Below the pieces are notes generated by a model. It was not told the DNA's origin, ran no database searches, and worked only from the letters and a program-made list of their open reading frames with translations. A program made the translations under genes and the position numbers. This document shows, one piece after another, positions 21,138 through 29,535 of a stretch of 64,000 nucleotides of DNA. Source of the DNA: JAXMAF01 sp046350555 (lineage in GTDB: Bacteria; Planctomycetota; Phycisphaerae; Phycisphaerales; SM1A02); contig JAXMAF010000012.1 of the NCBI GenBank assembly GCA_046350555.1, positions 124,001 to 188,000 on the forward strand, read 5' to 3'. Every line of letters starts with the position of its first letter. Within the stretch, counting starts at the first letter, position 1.

Positions 21138-21187
21138 GAGCCGGTTTCGCCAGTGTGCGCAAGGACGTCGCGCCGTGGGCGCGAACG

Positions 21188-21826
21188 TCAGCACGGGCGG
21201 CGACGGCGTCCCACGAGCCCGCCGAGTCCAAGGAGTGCAAGCGCCGCCGGAGCCGGAACGACGCTGATGGTCATCGATTCGTAGATCATGCCCAGCGGGC
21301 TGCTCGGGCCGACGTCGAGCGTCCAGTTGAAGGAGCTGATGCCCGCCAGCGAATAGCTGCCGACCGCGTCGAGGATGTTGAGCGACGAGAGCACGTTGGA
21401 GCTCGTGTACGTCGCCGAGAACGCCATGTCGACGTTGGCGACGCTGGTGTCGACGCCACCGAAGAAGTCCACGTTCTCCGCGATGAAGAAGCCGTCGACC
21501 GCGGGATCGTTGTTGCGCAGGACGAAGTACGGCGTCTGGCCGGCCGGATACGGATTCTCGAGGCCGATGGTCTTGGCGCCCATCGTCAGGGAGAACGAGT
21601 CCTTGTCGATCACGTAGCCGCGCGTCGGGAAGCTCTGGCTGTTGACGAAGTTGTTCGAGTCGAGGAGGAAGCTCATCGACGCGGCCGATCCGGCGGGAAT
21701 GCCGGCGAGCGGTCCGGTCGAGAACTGGTCGTATTCGACGGTGCCGTTGACCTGCACCTTCACCAGTGTCGCGCCAGCCGAACATGCGATGGCGGCCGCG
21801 GCCGCGATGGGGATCAGTCGCTTCAT
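21188..21826 (-). CDS. PEP-CTERM exported protein
   Basis: The 212 residues start at 'MKRLIPIAAAAAIACSAGAT', a signal peptide, and end with 'VPAPAALALLGLGGLVGRRR', the PEP-CTERM sorting signal (motif, membrane span, Arg cluster). The middle is a beta-rich domain with no family I recognise ('SFNWTLDVGPSSPLGMIYES'). Such proteins are processed by exosortase and displayed outside the cell. A terminator-like hairpin follows. The start has a clean signal and no competing upstream ATG. Confidence 0.85.
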   Translation of the reverse strand: MKRLIPIAAAAAIACSAGATLVKVQVNGTVEYDQFSTGPLAGIPAGSAASMSFLLDSNNFVNSQSFPTRGYVIDKDSFSLTMGAKTIGLENPYPAGQTPYFVLRNNDPAVDGFFIAENVDFFGGVDTSVANVDMAFSATYTSSNVLSSLNILDAVGSYSLAGISSFNWTLDVGPSSPLGMIYESMTISVVPAPAALALLGLGGLVGRRRRPC

Positions 21827-21903
21827 GTCTCTCGTTTCCTTCGTGGGTGTTGCGGTGGCGCGGTCAACGGGGCTCCGCCGGCCTCGGAGCGGATCGGGGT
21901 CGT

Positions 21904-22986
21904 TCAATACACGCTGTCCGCGAAGTAGTGCCGCGCGGCGTTCTCCGGCGTGACCAGCTCGACGTCGATCATCATGTGTCGCGGCATGAACTGCAAGACC
22001 TGTTCCCGCTTTCCGTCGCGCAGGATTCCGACCGCGAGCTGGATGCCGGTGGCGATCATCGAAGGCGGGTAGGTGATGTCCGCCGGGAAGATCGGATCCT
22101 TGTCCCGGACGCGCTTGACGATGTCCTTCATGCCGGCGCCGCCGAGGATCCACATCTCCTTGTCGCGGCCGGCCTCGCGGATCGCCTGCTCGGCGCCGAG
22201 GGCCATGTCGTCGTCGGAAGCCCACACCGCGTCGATCCGCGGATTCTTGACGAGCAGCGTCTCCATCACCTCGAGCGCCTTCTGCCGGTTCCACATGCCG
22301 CTGGCCTGGCCGACCACCTCGATGCCGGCGGCCTTGAAGACCTCCATCGCCGCGTTCACGCGATCGGTGTTCACCGTGCATGGAATCCCCTCCAGCACGA
22401 CGATGCGGCCGCCCGGCTTCCCGCTCGCCTTGAGCCGCTCGACGATGAACTGCGCGCTCTTGCGTCCGAAGGCCTTGTTGTCCCCTTCGAGGAAGACGTC
22501 CGCGACCGGCTCGAGGAACCCGCGGTCGACGTTGACGACGAGGATCCCGCGCTCCGCCGCCTGCTTCGCGACCGGGGTGAGCGGCGCGCTCTCCGTCGCG
22601 AGGATGACGAGGCCCTGCACGCCCTTGGCCATCATCGTCTCGATGTCGGCGATCTGCTTCTCGGGCGTCTGCGCCGGGGAGAAGACCCAGTCGATCCCCG
22701 GATGGAGCTCCATCGCCTTCTTGGCCCACCAGATGACACCCGCGGTCCAGCCGTGGTCGGCGGCGGGAACGCTGACTCCGATGGAGACCCTGCCCTTGCC
22801 GTCCTGCCCGTGCGCCGCGGATGCGACACCGAGCGCGGAGACGGCGAGGGCGCCGATCGACTGGCGACGGGTGATGCGGGTTCCGGTCGATCGTCGCGCT
22901 CCGTCCGATGCAGTCCTGCCGCGAGCTGCCGTCGTGGGGATTGCGTCGGAGGCCTGGAAGTCGGCTGGATTCGATGGAAGTTGCAT
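21904..22986 (-). CDS. Sugar ABC transporter substrate-binding protein (RbsB-like)
   Basis: The protein has 360 residues from ATG 22986. After a variable head, 'TRITRRQSIGALAVSALGVA' looks like a Tat or Sec export signal with a twin arginine. The mature part is a type-1 periplasmic-binding fold of the ribose/galactose class ('VSIGVSVPAADHGWTAGVIW', 'GVQGLVILATESAPLTPV', 'IVVLEGIPCTVNTDRVNA', 'DAVWASDDDMALGAEQAI'). It is the last gene of an ATPase-permease-binding-protein operon, separated from the permease by a hairpin element. The sugar cannot be told from sequence. Confidence 0.9.
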   Translation of the reverse strand: MQLPSNPADFQASDAIPTTAARGRTASDGARRSTGTRITRRQSIGALAVSALGVASAAHGQDGKGRVSIGVSVPAADHGWTAGVIWWAKKAMELHPGIDWVFSPAQTPEKQIADIETMMAKGVQGLVILATESAPLTPVAKQAAERGILVVNVDRGFLEPVADVFLEGDNKAFGRKSAQFIVERLKASGKPGGRIVVLEGIPCTVNTDRVNAAMEVFKAAGIEVVGQASGMWNRQKALEVMETLLVKNPRIDAVWASDDDMALGAEQAIREAGRDKEMWILGGAGMKDIVKRVRDKDPIFPADITYPPSMIATGIQLAVGILRDGKREQVLQFMPRHMMIDVELVTPENAARHYFADSVY

Positions 22987-23030
22987 GGGGTCCTCGTGGA
23001 GCAAGTTGAAGCGTTCGGCGACGCGGCGCG

Positions 23031-23142
23031 GCGTCATACGCGTCCCAGTTGACTCTCGCGCCCCACCCAACCCAATTCCACCGTGAGGCGCCGCTGTGGG
23101 CAAGGGGTCGAACGCATGGAGGTCTACTGGAATCCGTATCAC
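23031..23142 (-). repeat. Dispersed hairpin element, copy E, inside the ABC operon
   Basis: This is a near-consensus copy. On the minus strand it reads from 'TGATACGGATTCCAGTAGAC' to 'CTGGGACGCGTATGACGC'. Its first TGA (23141-23139) is the stop codon of the permease gene. The other end lies 45 bases before the binding-protein ATG. Confidence 0.9.
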
Positions 23143-24179
23143 GGGCGCCGGCCGCGCTGGATCAGCACCGCCAGCACGATGATGACGCCTTTCACGAATC
23201 CCTGCCAGTGCACCGAGACGCCGGCGACGACGAGCATGTTGTTGATGATCGCGAGGATGAGCACGCCGACCACGGTCGCCCAGACGCGCCCCTTGCCTCC
23301 GGTCATGCTGGTGCCGCCGATCACCACGGCGGCGATCGCGTCCAGTTCCATCTGGAGTCCGAGTTGCGACGAGCTCACGCTGTTCATGCGGGCGGTCTGC
23401 ATCAGCCCGGCGAGCGCCGCGCAGAAGCCGACGATGATGAAGGCGACGAGGCGCACGCGATCGACCGCGATCGCCGAGTAGCGTGCCGCGGTCTCGTTTC
23501 CGCCCACCGCCACAAGCTGGCGTCCGTACCGCGTGCGCGACAGGACGACCTGCCCGATGGCGGCCACGAGCAGGAAGAGGACGATGCTCCATTGGCAGAC
23601 GAGCCAGCGGTCACCGGCGAGCGGCCAGACCGGGATCCCGCCCCGGCCGATCGATTGCAGGACGCCCTGCGAGCTTGAGCGGATCTCGCCGGCCTCCGCG
23701 AGCGCCAGCGTGATCGAGCGATAGGCGACCAGTCCCCCAAGCGTCGCGATGAACGCCGGAATCCGTCCAAGCGTCACCAGCCCGCCATTGATGGCGCCGC
23801 ACGCGGCGCCGGTGGCGAGACCGGCGGCGAGGCCGACGAAGACCGCGGCACCCTCGCTCCAGCCGCCCCCGGAGACTGTTCCGATCAATGCGTTGGAGGT
23901 GATCAGGGCGATGGCGCTGGCAAGCGCCATGACGCTGCCGACCGAGAGGTCGATTCCCCCGGCGACGATCACCAGGGTCATGCCCACCGCGACCACGCCG
24001 GTGGCCGCGTTCTGGTTGAAGATGTTGCGGATGTTCTCGGGACGGCGAAACGTGGCCGCGTCGCTGGCGAGGACGCCGCTCCACAGCACCAGCGCCGCGA
24101 AGGCGACCAGCACGCCGTGGCGCTCGAGGAACGAGGCGGGGGAGAAGCGTCGATCGATGGTGCGTGCGTCCGTGCGCAT
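23139..24179 (-). CDS. Sugar ABC transporter permease (RbsC-like)
   Basis: This 346-residue polytopic protein belongs to the branched-chain/ribose permease family. It shows the hallmark 'GGIDLSVGSVMALASAIALI', the 'ALGRIPAFIATLGG'-type loop (here 'LGRIPAFIATLGGLVAYRSI'), 'YGRQLVAVGGNETAARYSAI' (the coupling-helix region) and 'IGGTSMTGGKGRVWATVVGV'. About nine or ten spans are visible. It starts 10 bases after the ATPase stop. The stop codon is contributed by the hairpin element that follows. Confidence 0.93.
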   Translation of the reverse strand: MRTDARTIDRRFSPASFLERHGVLVAFAALVLWSGVLASDAATFRRPENIRNIFNQNAATGVVAVGMTLVIVAGGIDLSVGSVMALASAIALITSNALIGTVSGGGWSEGAAVFVGLAAGLATGAACGAINGGLVTLGRIPAFIATLGGLVAYRSITLALAEAGEIRSSSQGVLQSIGRGGIPVWPLAGDRWLVCQWSIVLFLLVAAIGQVVLSRTRYGRQLVAVGGNETAARYSAIAVDRVRLVAFIIVGFCAALAGLMQTARMNSVSSSQLGLQMELDAIAAVVIGGTSMTGGKGRVWATVVGVLILAIINNMLVVAGVSVHWQGFVKGVIIVLAVLIQRGRRP

Positions 24180-24188
24180 GGTGATGGA

Positions 24189-25790
24189 TCAGTTCGGCCG
24201 CGCCGGCGAGACGCCCGCCGCGAGGTGCATGATCGACTCCTCGGTGGCGGTCGATGCGTCCAGGGTCCCGACCACCTCGCCCAGACGCAGCACCGCGATG
24301 CGGTGGCACAGCCCGAGAAGCTCGGGCAGCTCGCTCGAGATCATGACGCACGCGAGACCGCTCCGGGCGAGCTCCGCGATGAGCGCATACATCTCGAGCT
24401 TCGCGCCGAGGTCGATCCCGCGCGTCGGCTCGTCGAGCAGGATCACGCGCGGCGCGGCGTCGAGCCACTTGGCGACCGCGAACTTCTGCTGGTTTCCGCC
24501 GGAAAGCGTGCCGATCGGGGCCCGCGGCTCGGGGCAGCGAATGCGCAGTCGCTCGATCCATCTGGATGTCGACGCGGCCTCGCGCCGGCGATCCGGGAAG
24601 ACGCGCCCGTAGTCGCGAAGATGCGCGAGCGTCACGTTCTGGACGCAGTCCATGCGCAGGTGCAGCCCCCGTCCCTTGCGATCCTCGGAGACATAGGCGA
24701 CGCCGCCGCGAAGCGCCGCGGCCGGTCCGTCGAAGTGCACCGGCCGCGCATCGCGAAGCACCTCGCCGCGCTCGCGCCGGCGCAGCCCGACGATCGTCTC
24801 CGCGGCCTCGGTCCGGCCGCTGCCGACGAGTCCGGCGAGCCCGAGGATCTCGCCCGGCGCCACCACGAACGAGACGTTGCGGACGGTCGAGCCGGCGGCG
24901 AGCGACCTGACCTCGAGCGCGGGCGGCGCCGCGGCGCCCCTCGCCGGAGCGGTGCGCGGAGGGAAGACGTCGGCGAGCTCGCGGCCGACCATGAGGCTCG
25001 CGAGACGCGCCTCGTCGACGTCCTTCGGCGCGACGGTGGTCACGAGCCGGCCGTCGCGGAGCACCGAGATGCGATCGCAGATGGCGAGCACCTCGGGCAG
25101 CAGGTGCGAGATGTAGACGATCGTCACTCCCCGCGACGCGAGCCGGGCGACCAGCGCGAAGAGCGCCGAGGTCTCGCGCTCGGACAGCACCGCGGTCGGC
25201 TCGTCCATGATCAGGATCCGGGCGGCGAGCGAGAGCGCCTTGGCGATCTCGACGAGCTGCTGCTCCGCGACCGAGAGCCGCGAGACGAGCGAGCGTGGAT
25301 CGATCGTCGCGCCGACCTCGTGGAGCAGCGCCGTCGCGTCGCGTGCCATCCGGCGCCGATCGATCAGGCCGAGACGGCGCGGCTCGCGCCCGAGGAAGAT
25401 GTTCTCCGCGACCGACAGCTCGCCGACCAGGTTGAGCTCCTGATGGATCATCGCGATGCCGCAGGCGGCCGCATCGGCCACGCCTCGGAAGGTCACGGTG
25501 GCGCCATCGACTCGAAGCTCGCCCGGAACGCCGCGCGGCCAGCGGGCGTGCTCGGGGGCCGCGCCGCCCGAGGCTCCCCGGGCGCCGTCGCGGCGACCGA
25601 CCGACGGCGCGTCGGGTCGAAGAAGCCCCGCGAGAATCCTCATCAGCGTGCTCTTGCCGGCGCCGTTCTCGCCGATCAGGCCGTGAACCTCGCCGCGCTC
25701 GAACGCCAGCGACACGCCATCGAGTGCCCGCGTGGCGCCGAAGGACTTCGAGATCTCGATGGCCTCGAGCGCGGCCGGAGCGGACGGCAT
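24189..25790 (-). CDS. Sugar ABC transporter ATPase with two nucleotide-binding domains (RbsA-like)
   Basis: The protein has 533 residues from ATG 25790; the frame is open further upstream, but the family starts here. Domain one has Walker A 'GENGAGKST' and Walker B 'ILIMDEPTA', with a degenerate signature 'RLSVAEQQLVEIAKAL'. Domain two has 'GLVGSGRTEAAE', the signature 'LSGGNQQKFAVAKWL' and 'VILLDEPTRGID'. This is the standard sugar-ATPase pair. A 35-residue Ala/Gly/Arg-rich insertion after 'LAGLLRPD' is unusual. It is the first gene of the operon and lies divergent from the pyrimidine dehydrogenase gene, with about 180 bases between. Confidence 0.93.
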   Translation of the reverse strand: MPSAPAALEAIEISKSFGATRALDGVSLAFERGEVHGLIGENGAGKSTLMRILAGLLRPDAPSVGRRDGARGASGGAAPEHARWPRGVPGELRVDGATVTFRGVADAAACGIAMIHQELNLVGELSVAENIFLGREPRRLGLIDRRRMARDATALLHEVGATIDPRSLVSRLSVAEQQLVEIAKALSLAARILIMDEPTAVLSERETSALFALVARLASRGVTIVYISHLLPEVLAICDRISVLRDGRLVTTVAPKDVDEARLASLMVGRELADVFPPRTAPARGAAAPPALEVRSLAAGSTVRNVSFVVAPGEILGLAGLVGSGRTEAAETIVGLRRRERGEVLRDARPVHFDGPAAALRGGVAYVSEDRKGRGLHLRMDCVQNVTLAHLRDYGRVFPDRRREAASTSRWIERLRIRCPEPRAPIGTLSGGNQQKFAVAKWLDAAPRVILLDEPTRGIDLGAKLEMYALIAELARSGLACVMISSELPELLGLCHRIAVLRLGEVVGTLDASTATEESIMHLAAGVSPARPN

Positions 25791-25969
25791 CGTCGCAGGA
25801 TACCGAATCGCCCTCGACCGGCGCACGCGGGCCAACTTCCCGAGGCGACGCGATGCGCGCCGTCGCGGTCCGGGCGCGCGGAACTCGAAGCTGTAGAATC
25901 GAGCAAAGCGAGGCGTCCGCGGCGGAGGCCTCCCATCCATTCCGTGCCCCGGAAGGGGGAGTGCGCAAC

Positions 25970-27172
25970 GTGGCCGACCTCCGTGTGACCGTCGATGGCC
26001 TGCGGCTGCCGAATCCCTTCGTGATCGGATCGGGCCCGCCGGGCACCAACGCGAACGTCATTGCCAGGGCCTTCGACGACGGCTGGGGGGCGGTGATCGC
26101 CAAGACGATCTCGCTCGACGCCTCCAAGGTCATCAACGTCGCCCCGCGCTATGCGCGCATGCGCGTGCCCGGCACGAACGAGGTGTGGGGCTGGGAGAAC
26201 ATCGAGCTCATCAGCGATCGGCCGTTCGAGGTCTGGCTCGACGAGTTCCGCCAGGTCAAGGCGAAGTACCCCGACCGCGTGCTCGTCGCCTCGATCATGG
26301 AGGAGTATTCGAAGGACCGCTGGATGGAAATGGTGCAGCGCTGCGACGCGACCGGCGTCGACGCGTACGAGCTCAACTTCTCCTGTCCGCACGGATTGCC
26401 CGAGCGCCGCATGGGCTCGGCGATGGGACAGGATCCGGACATCCTCGAGGAAGTCTGCGGCTGGGTGAAGCAGGCCACGCGCAGGCCGGTGTGGGCCAAG
26501 ATGACGCCCAACATCACGCACATCGTCGATCCCGCGCGCGCCGCGCTGCGCGGCGGCGCCACCGGCATCAGCGCCATCAACACGATCCTCTGCGTCATGG
26601 GCGTCAACCTCGACACGCTGCGTCCCGAGCCGACGGTCGAGGGGTACACGACACCCGGTGGCTATTCATGCAAGGCCGTGCGGCCGATTGCGCTGCGCAT
26701 GGTGATGGAGTGCGCCCAGATGATGCGACACGAGTTTCCCGGCCGCTCGCTGAGCGCCATCGGCGGCGTGGAATCGGGCGACGATGCCGCCCAGTTCATC
26801 CTGCTCGGCGCCAACACGGTGCAGGTCTGCACCGGCGTGATGATCCACGGCTACGGGCTCGTGAAGGCGCTGTGCGATGGCCTCTCGGCCTTCATGGATC
26901 GACATGGCTTCGCGAACATCGATGCGTTTCGCGGGAAGAGCCTCGAGTATTTCACGACACACGCGGACCTGGTCGAACGCCAGGCGACGGCGAAGCAGGC
27001 CGCCGCGGCGAAGCTCGACGCGGGGCGGGATGGCCCCCAAGCGAAGCGCGATGGACAGGGCACGAAGCGCGATGGACAGGACACGAAGCGCGATGGAATG
27101 GTCCGCAAGGACGACCATTGGTCGGGAGACCGGTTCGTGGAGCAATCGTCGAAGCTGGTTGCGAACGAGTAG
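25970..27172 (+). CDS. Dihydropyrimidine dehydrogenase-like flavoprotein (PreA-like, no Fe-S domain)
   Basis: The likely start is GTG 25970, 9 bases after GGAAGGGGGA; GTG 25961 is possible. The 400 residues form the FMN barrel of PreA/DPD ('NPFVIGSGPPGTNANVIARA', 'AYELNFSCPHGLPERRMGSA', 'VWAKMTPNITHI', 'SAIGGVESGDDAAQFILLGA'). This enzyme class reduces uracil or thymine to the dihydro form. The active-site loop reads RMGSAMGQ, where mammalian DPD has a catalytic Cys (ACGQ), so the proton donor may differ. The usual C-terminal ferredoxin domain is missing; instead there is a charged tail with three 'KRDG' repeats. No PreT partner is visible. Dihydropyrimidinase lies 0.7 kb downstream. Confidence 0.85.
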   Translation: MADLRVTVDGLRLPNPFVIGSGPPGTNANVIARAFDDGWGAVIAKTISLDASKVINVAPRYARMRVPGTNEVWGWENIELISDRPFEVWLDEFRQVKAKYPDRVLVASIMEEYSKDRWMEMVQRCDATGVDAYELNFSCPHGLPERRMGSAMGQDPDILEEVCGWVKQATRRPVWAKMTPNITHIVDPARAALRGGATGISAINTILCVMGVNLDTLRPEPTVEGYTTPGGYSCKAVRPIALRMVMECAQMMRHEFPGRSLSAIGGVESGDDAAQFILLGANTVQVCTGVMIHGYGLVKALCDGLSAFMDRHGFANIDAFRGKSLEYFTTHADLVERQATAKQAAAAKLDAGRDGPQAKRDGQGTKRDGQDTKRDGMVRKDDHWSGDRFVEQSSKLVANE

Positions 27173-27350
27173 CACTCCAGCGCCCCTTGGCTCCGTCGCG
27201 AGACCGCTCGGAGTGGCTTTCCGCAAGGAAGAGCGCGCGTTCGAGGCGCCGGTGGCTCCTCTGCGAGCCATCAAGCCTCGAACGCAAGCTCTGACGCAGC
27301 GGAAATGCCGCTCCGGACGGTCGCAGTAGGAGCCAAGGGGCGCTGGAGTG
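27173..27350 (+). repeat. 178-bp MITE-like element, copy 1
   Basis: The ends are a perfect inverted repeat of at least 20 bp containing CCAGCGCCCCTTGGCTCC. GTAG flanks both sides (27169-27172 and 27351-27354) and may be a 4-bp target duplication. The 5' GTAG contains the stop codon of the dehydrogenase gene. The interior is also largely self-complementary ('GCGTTCGAGGC' with 'GCCTCGAACGC'), so the whole element could fold as one hairpin. It has no coding capacity. A second copy of identical length is at 37434-37611, inverted. Confidence 0.85.
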
Positions 27351-27571
27351 GTAGTCGGCTGGGTCGGATCGGGCCGTTGTCGACGCCGTCATCGGCCGAA
27401 CAACGCCCGCTACGATCGCATGTGTCGTCTTCCGCCGAGAACACCGCCGATCGCCAGCGACGCGTCCCTCGCGTCGAACGGCGCCCGCTCGTCGATCCAG
27501 ATGCCGACCGTCGGATGTTGGCGTACTGGCTTTCGCAGCCGATCGTGGCGCGGCTCTCGCACGTCGAGGAA
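27351..27571. other. Gap between two repeat elements, no gene recognised
   Basis: Short open frames occur on both strands, for instance 'RRMLAYWLSQPIVARLSHVE' on the plus strand, but none matches a family I know or carries through. It may be a remnant of a gene split by the flanking elements. Confidence 0.3.
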
Positions 27572-27681
27572 CTGATACGGATTCCAGTAGACCTCCATGC
27601 GTTCGACCCATTGCCCACAGCGACAGCTCACGGCGGAATTGGGTTGGGTGGGGCGCGAGAATCAACTTGGACGCGTATGAG
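27572..27681 (+). repeat. Dispersed hairpin element, copy F
   Basis: This full consensus-like copy runs from 'TGATACGGATTCCAGTAGAC' to 'TTGGACGCGTATGAG'. It lies between the MITE-like element and the truncated nucleotidyltransferase gene, in plus orientation. Confidence 0.9.
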
Positions 27682-27692
27682 GGCTCAACTGC

Positions 27693-27821
27693 ATGGAACT
27701 GCATCGAGACTTTCGAGAGCTCCTGGAGCAGTTCAACGCCGATCGTGTTGAGTTCATGGTTGTGGGGGGCTATGCGCTCGCGGCGCATGGCGTTCCTCGC
27801 TACACCGGCGTAGGTTGGTGA
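27693..27821 (+). pseudogene. Truncated nucleotidyltransferase (AbiEii/DUF6036-like) fragment
   Basis: The 42 codons read 'LLEQFNADRVEFMVVGGYAL' and 'AAHGVPRYTG', the start of the small nucleotidyltransferase family in which the next residues would carry the catalytic DxD. The frame breaks exactly where a GTAGGTTGG hairpin sequence begins (about 27810). It was probably part of a nucleotidyltransferase-type toxin gene and is now inactive. Confidence 0.7.
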
Positions 27822-27852
27822 GGGCAAGGCACGTCGTGCCTCTGCCCCCGAC
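27810..27852. repeat. GTAGGTTGG-type small hairpin
   Basis: The odd palindrome AGGCACGtCGTGCCT (27827-27841) is extended by GGGCA and TGCCC on either side with one mismatch. It joins directly to the truncated nucleotidyltransferase frame and ends 15 bases before the dihydropyrimidinase ATG. It looks like a mobile REP-type hairpin and could also affect translation of the downstream gene. Confidence 0.55.
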
Positions 27853-27866
27853 ACACTCATATCACC

Positions 27867-29252
27867 ATGCCCCTCCTCATCCGCAACGGTCGCATCATCA
27901 CCGCCACGGACGACTCTTGTGCCGACGTCTTCTGTGCGGACGAAACTGTCACGCGCATCGAGCGCTCAATCGACCCGCAATCGTTGCCGTCGAACACGGA
28001 GATCGTTGACGCGACGAACAAGTACGTCTTCCCCGGCTTCATCGACCCGCACGTGCATGTGCACCTGCCCTTCATGGGCACGTTCGCGAAGGACACGTGG
28101 GAGAGCGCCTCGCGGGCGGCGCTCCTCGGGGGAACGACGACGCTCATCGAGATGATCTGCCCCGGCCGCAGCGAGTCCCCACTCGCGGCCTTCGAGACGT
28201 GGCTCGCGAAGGCCCGCGGCGTCGCGGCCTGCGACTTCACGTTCCACATGGGCGTGACGCGCTACGACGAGGTCGCCGAGCGCGAGCTGCGCGAGATCGT
28301 CGGGCGCGGCATCCGCTCGTTCAAGGTCTTCCTCGCCTACAAGGGCGCGCTCGGCGTCGACGACGGCGAGCTCTACCGCACGCTGCGGCTGGCCCGCGAG
28401 CTGGGCGTCGTCGTGACCGCCCACTGCGAGAACGAGACGCTCGTCGCCGAGCGCCAAGCCGAGTTGGTCGCCGCGGGCAAGACTGGCCCCGAGTGGCACG
28501 AGCCGTCGCGGCCGGTGCAGGTCGAGGCGGAGGGCGTGCATCATCTGATGACGTTCGCGGAGCTCACCGGTGCCGAGGTGTACGTTGTGCACACGTCGTG
28601 CGACGAGGCGCTGCGGGAAGCGATCGCCGCGCGCGAGCGCGGTGTGCGCGTCTGGGTCGAGTGCGTGGCGCCGCATCTGGTCCTCGATCGCTCGTTCGCC
28701 GAGCGCCCCGGCTTCGAGGGCGCCAAGTACGTCATGTCGCCTCCGTTGCGCGAGAGGCGTCATCAGGAGGCGCTCTGGAACGGCGTGCGATCGCGGCTCG
28801 TGAGCACCGTTGCGACGGATCACGCGCCGTTCGACTTTGCGACACAGAAGATCATGGGGCGCGACGCCTTCACCAAGATCCCCAACGGCATCCCGTCGGT
28901 CGAACATCGCGTCGACCTGCTCCACACGCACGGCGTCTGCGCCGGGCGCATCGATCTCCACACGTTCGTCGATTGCGCCAGCGCGCAGGCCGCCCGCATC
29001 TTCGGTCTCACGGGCAAGGGCACGATCGCCGTCGGCGCCGACGCCGACCTGGTGGTGTACGACCCCAATCATCGCTGGACCGTCTCCGCGAAGGACCACC
29101 ACATGGCCACCGATCACAGCGCCTTCGAAGGATGGCAGATGTGCGGACGCTCGGATGTCGTGGCCGTGCGCGGCCGCGTGATGGTGCGCGATGCGGCGTT
29201 CGTCGATGGACATGGGCATGGGCGGCTGGTGGAGCGCCGCGAGGCGTCGTGA
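27867..29252 (+). CDS. Dihydropyrimidinase / D-hydantoinase family
   Basis: The 461 residues match the family length. Metal-binding residues are all visible: DPHVHVH near residues 60-66, the carbamylated Lys in 'SFKVFLAYKG' near 155, the His of 'TAHCENETLV', the His of 'VVHTSCDEAL' and the Asp of 'VATDHAPFDF'. The enzyme opens the ring of dihydrouracil to N-carbamoyl-beta-alanine, step two of reductive pyrimidine breakdown. Its neighbour upstream is the step-one dehydrogenase, and step-three and later genes lie at 38-44 kb. Allantoinase is a less likely alternative given this context. Confidence 0.9.
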   Translation: MPLLIRNGRIITATDDSCADVFCADETVTRIERSIDPQSLPSNTEIVDATNKYVFPGFIDPHVHVHLPFMGTFAKDTWESASRAALLGGTTTLIEMICPGRSESPLAAFETWLAKARGVAACDFTFHMGVTRYDEVAERELREIVGRGIRSFKVFLAYKGALGVDDGELYRTLRLARELGVVVTAHCENETLVAERQAELVAAGKTGPEWHEPSRPVQVEAEGVHHLMTFAELTGAEVYVVHTSCDEALREAIAARERGVRVWVECVAPHLVLDRSFAERPGFEGAKYVMSPPLRERRHQEALWNGVRSRLVSTVATDHAPFDFATQKIMGRDAFTKIPNGIPSVEHRVDLLHTHGVCAGRIDLHTFVDCASAQAARIFGLTGKGTIAVGADADLVVYDPNHRWTVSAKDHHMATDHSAFEGWQMCGRSDVVAVRGRVMVRDAAFVDGHGHGRLVERREAS

Positions 29253-29262
29253 TGCGGTCGCC

Positions 29263-29371
29263 TCATGCCAGTCACAGTTGATCCTCGCGCGTCGAGCGGT
29301 GCAGCCCCTATTCAGAGCCGCGAGCGCAAGCGAGCCGACCCACGCGCGAGGATCAACTGGAGACCGTATCA
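29263..29371 (-). repeat. Variant of the dispersed hairpin element, copy G
   Basis: Its arms are 'CAGTTGATCCTCGCGCG' at the left and its complement at the right, extended to 'TGATACGGTCTCCAGTTGAT' on the minus strand. The ends resemble the main family, but the centre is different and contains 'GAGCCGCGAGCGCAAGCGAG'. It lies between the dihydropyrimidinase stop and the end of the Fic gene. Confidence 0.6.
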
Positions 29372-29397
29372 GAGCCGCGAGCGCCAGCGAGCGGGCC
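29313..29397 (+). repeat. Two copies of GAGCCGCGAGCGCnAGCGAGC
   Basis: Direct copies at about 29314-29335 and 29373-29394 differ at one central base, and each is itself a small palindrome (CGCGAGCGC / GCGnAGCG). I recall similar units in intergenic DNA of other planctomycetes, but I have not checked this. Confidence 0.6.
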
Positions 29398-29535
29398 CGA
29401 AGCGTTCAATGAGGATTGGGGGATCGAGCGGCGCGACGCGTGCCATGCCCTCGCCGCGCAGCGGCACGGGCATGGGTTGCGCGGGACGCGCCGGACCGGG
29501 ATCTCCCCGCGCATGCGTCGCGCAAGATGCCGTGA

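Noticed and set aside
21904..22986. Substrate-binding protein as a nucleoside (BMP-type) receptor, suggested by the nearby pyrimidine genes
   Set aside because: The sequence fits the ribose/xylose class and the two-domain ATPase and RbsC-type permease agree. Adjacency alone does not show a nucleoside substrate.
5941..27681. A conserved small peptide 'RIPVDLHAFDPLPTAA' read through copies of the hairpin element
   Set aside because: The frame has no consistent start, differs in frame between copies relative to neighbours, and stops or indels interrupt it. Conservation is better explained by the DNA or RNA hairpin.
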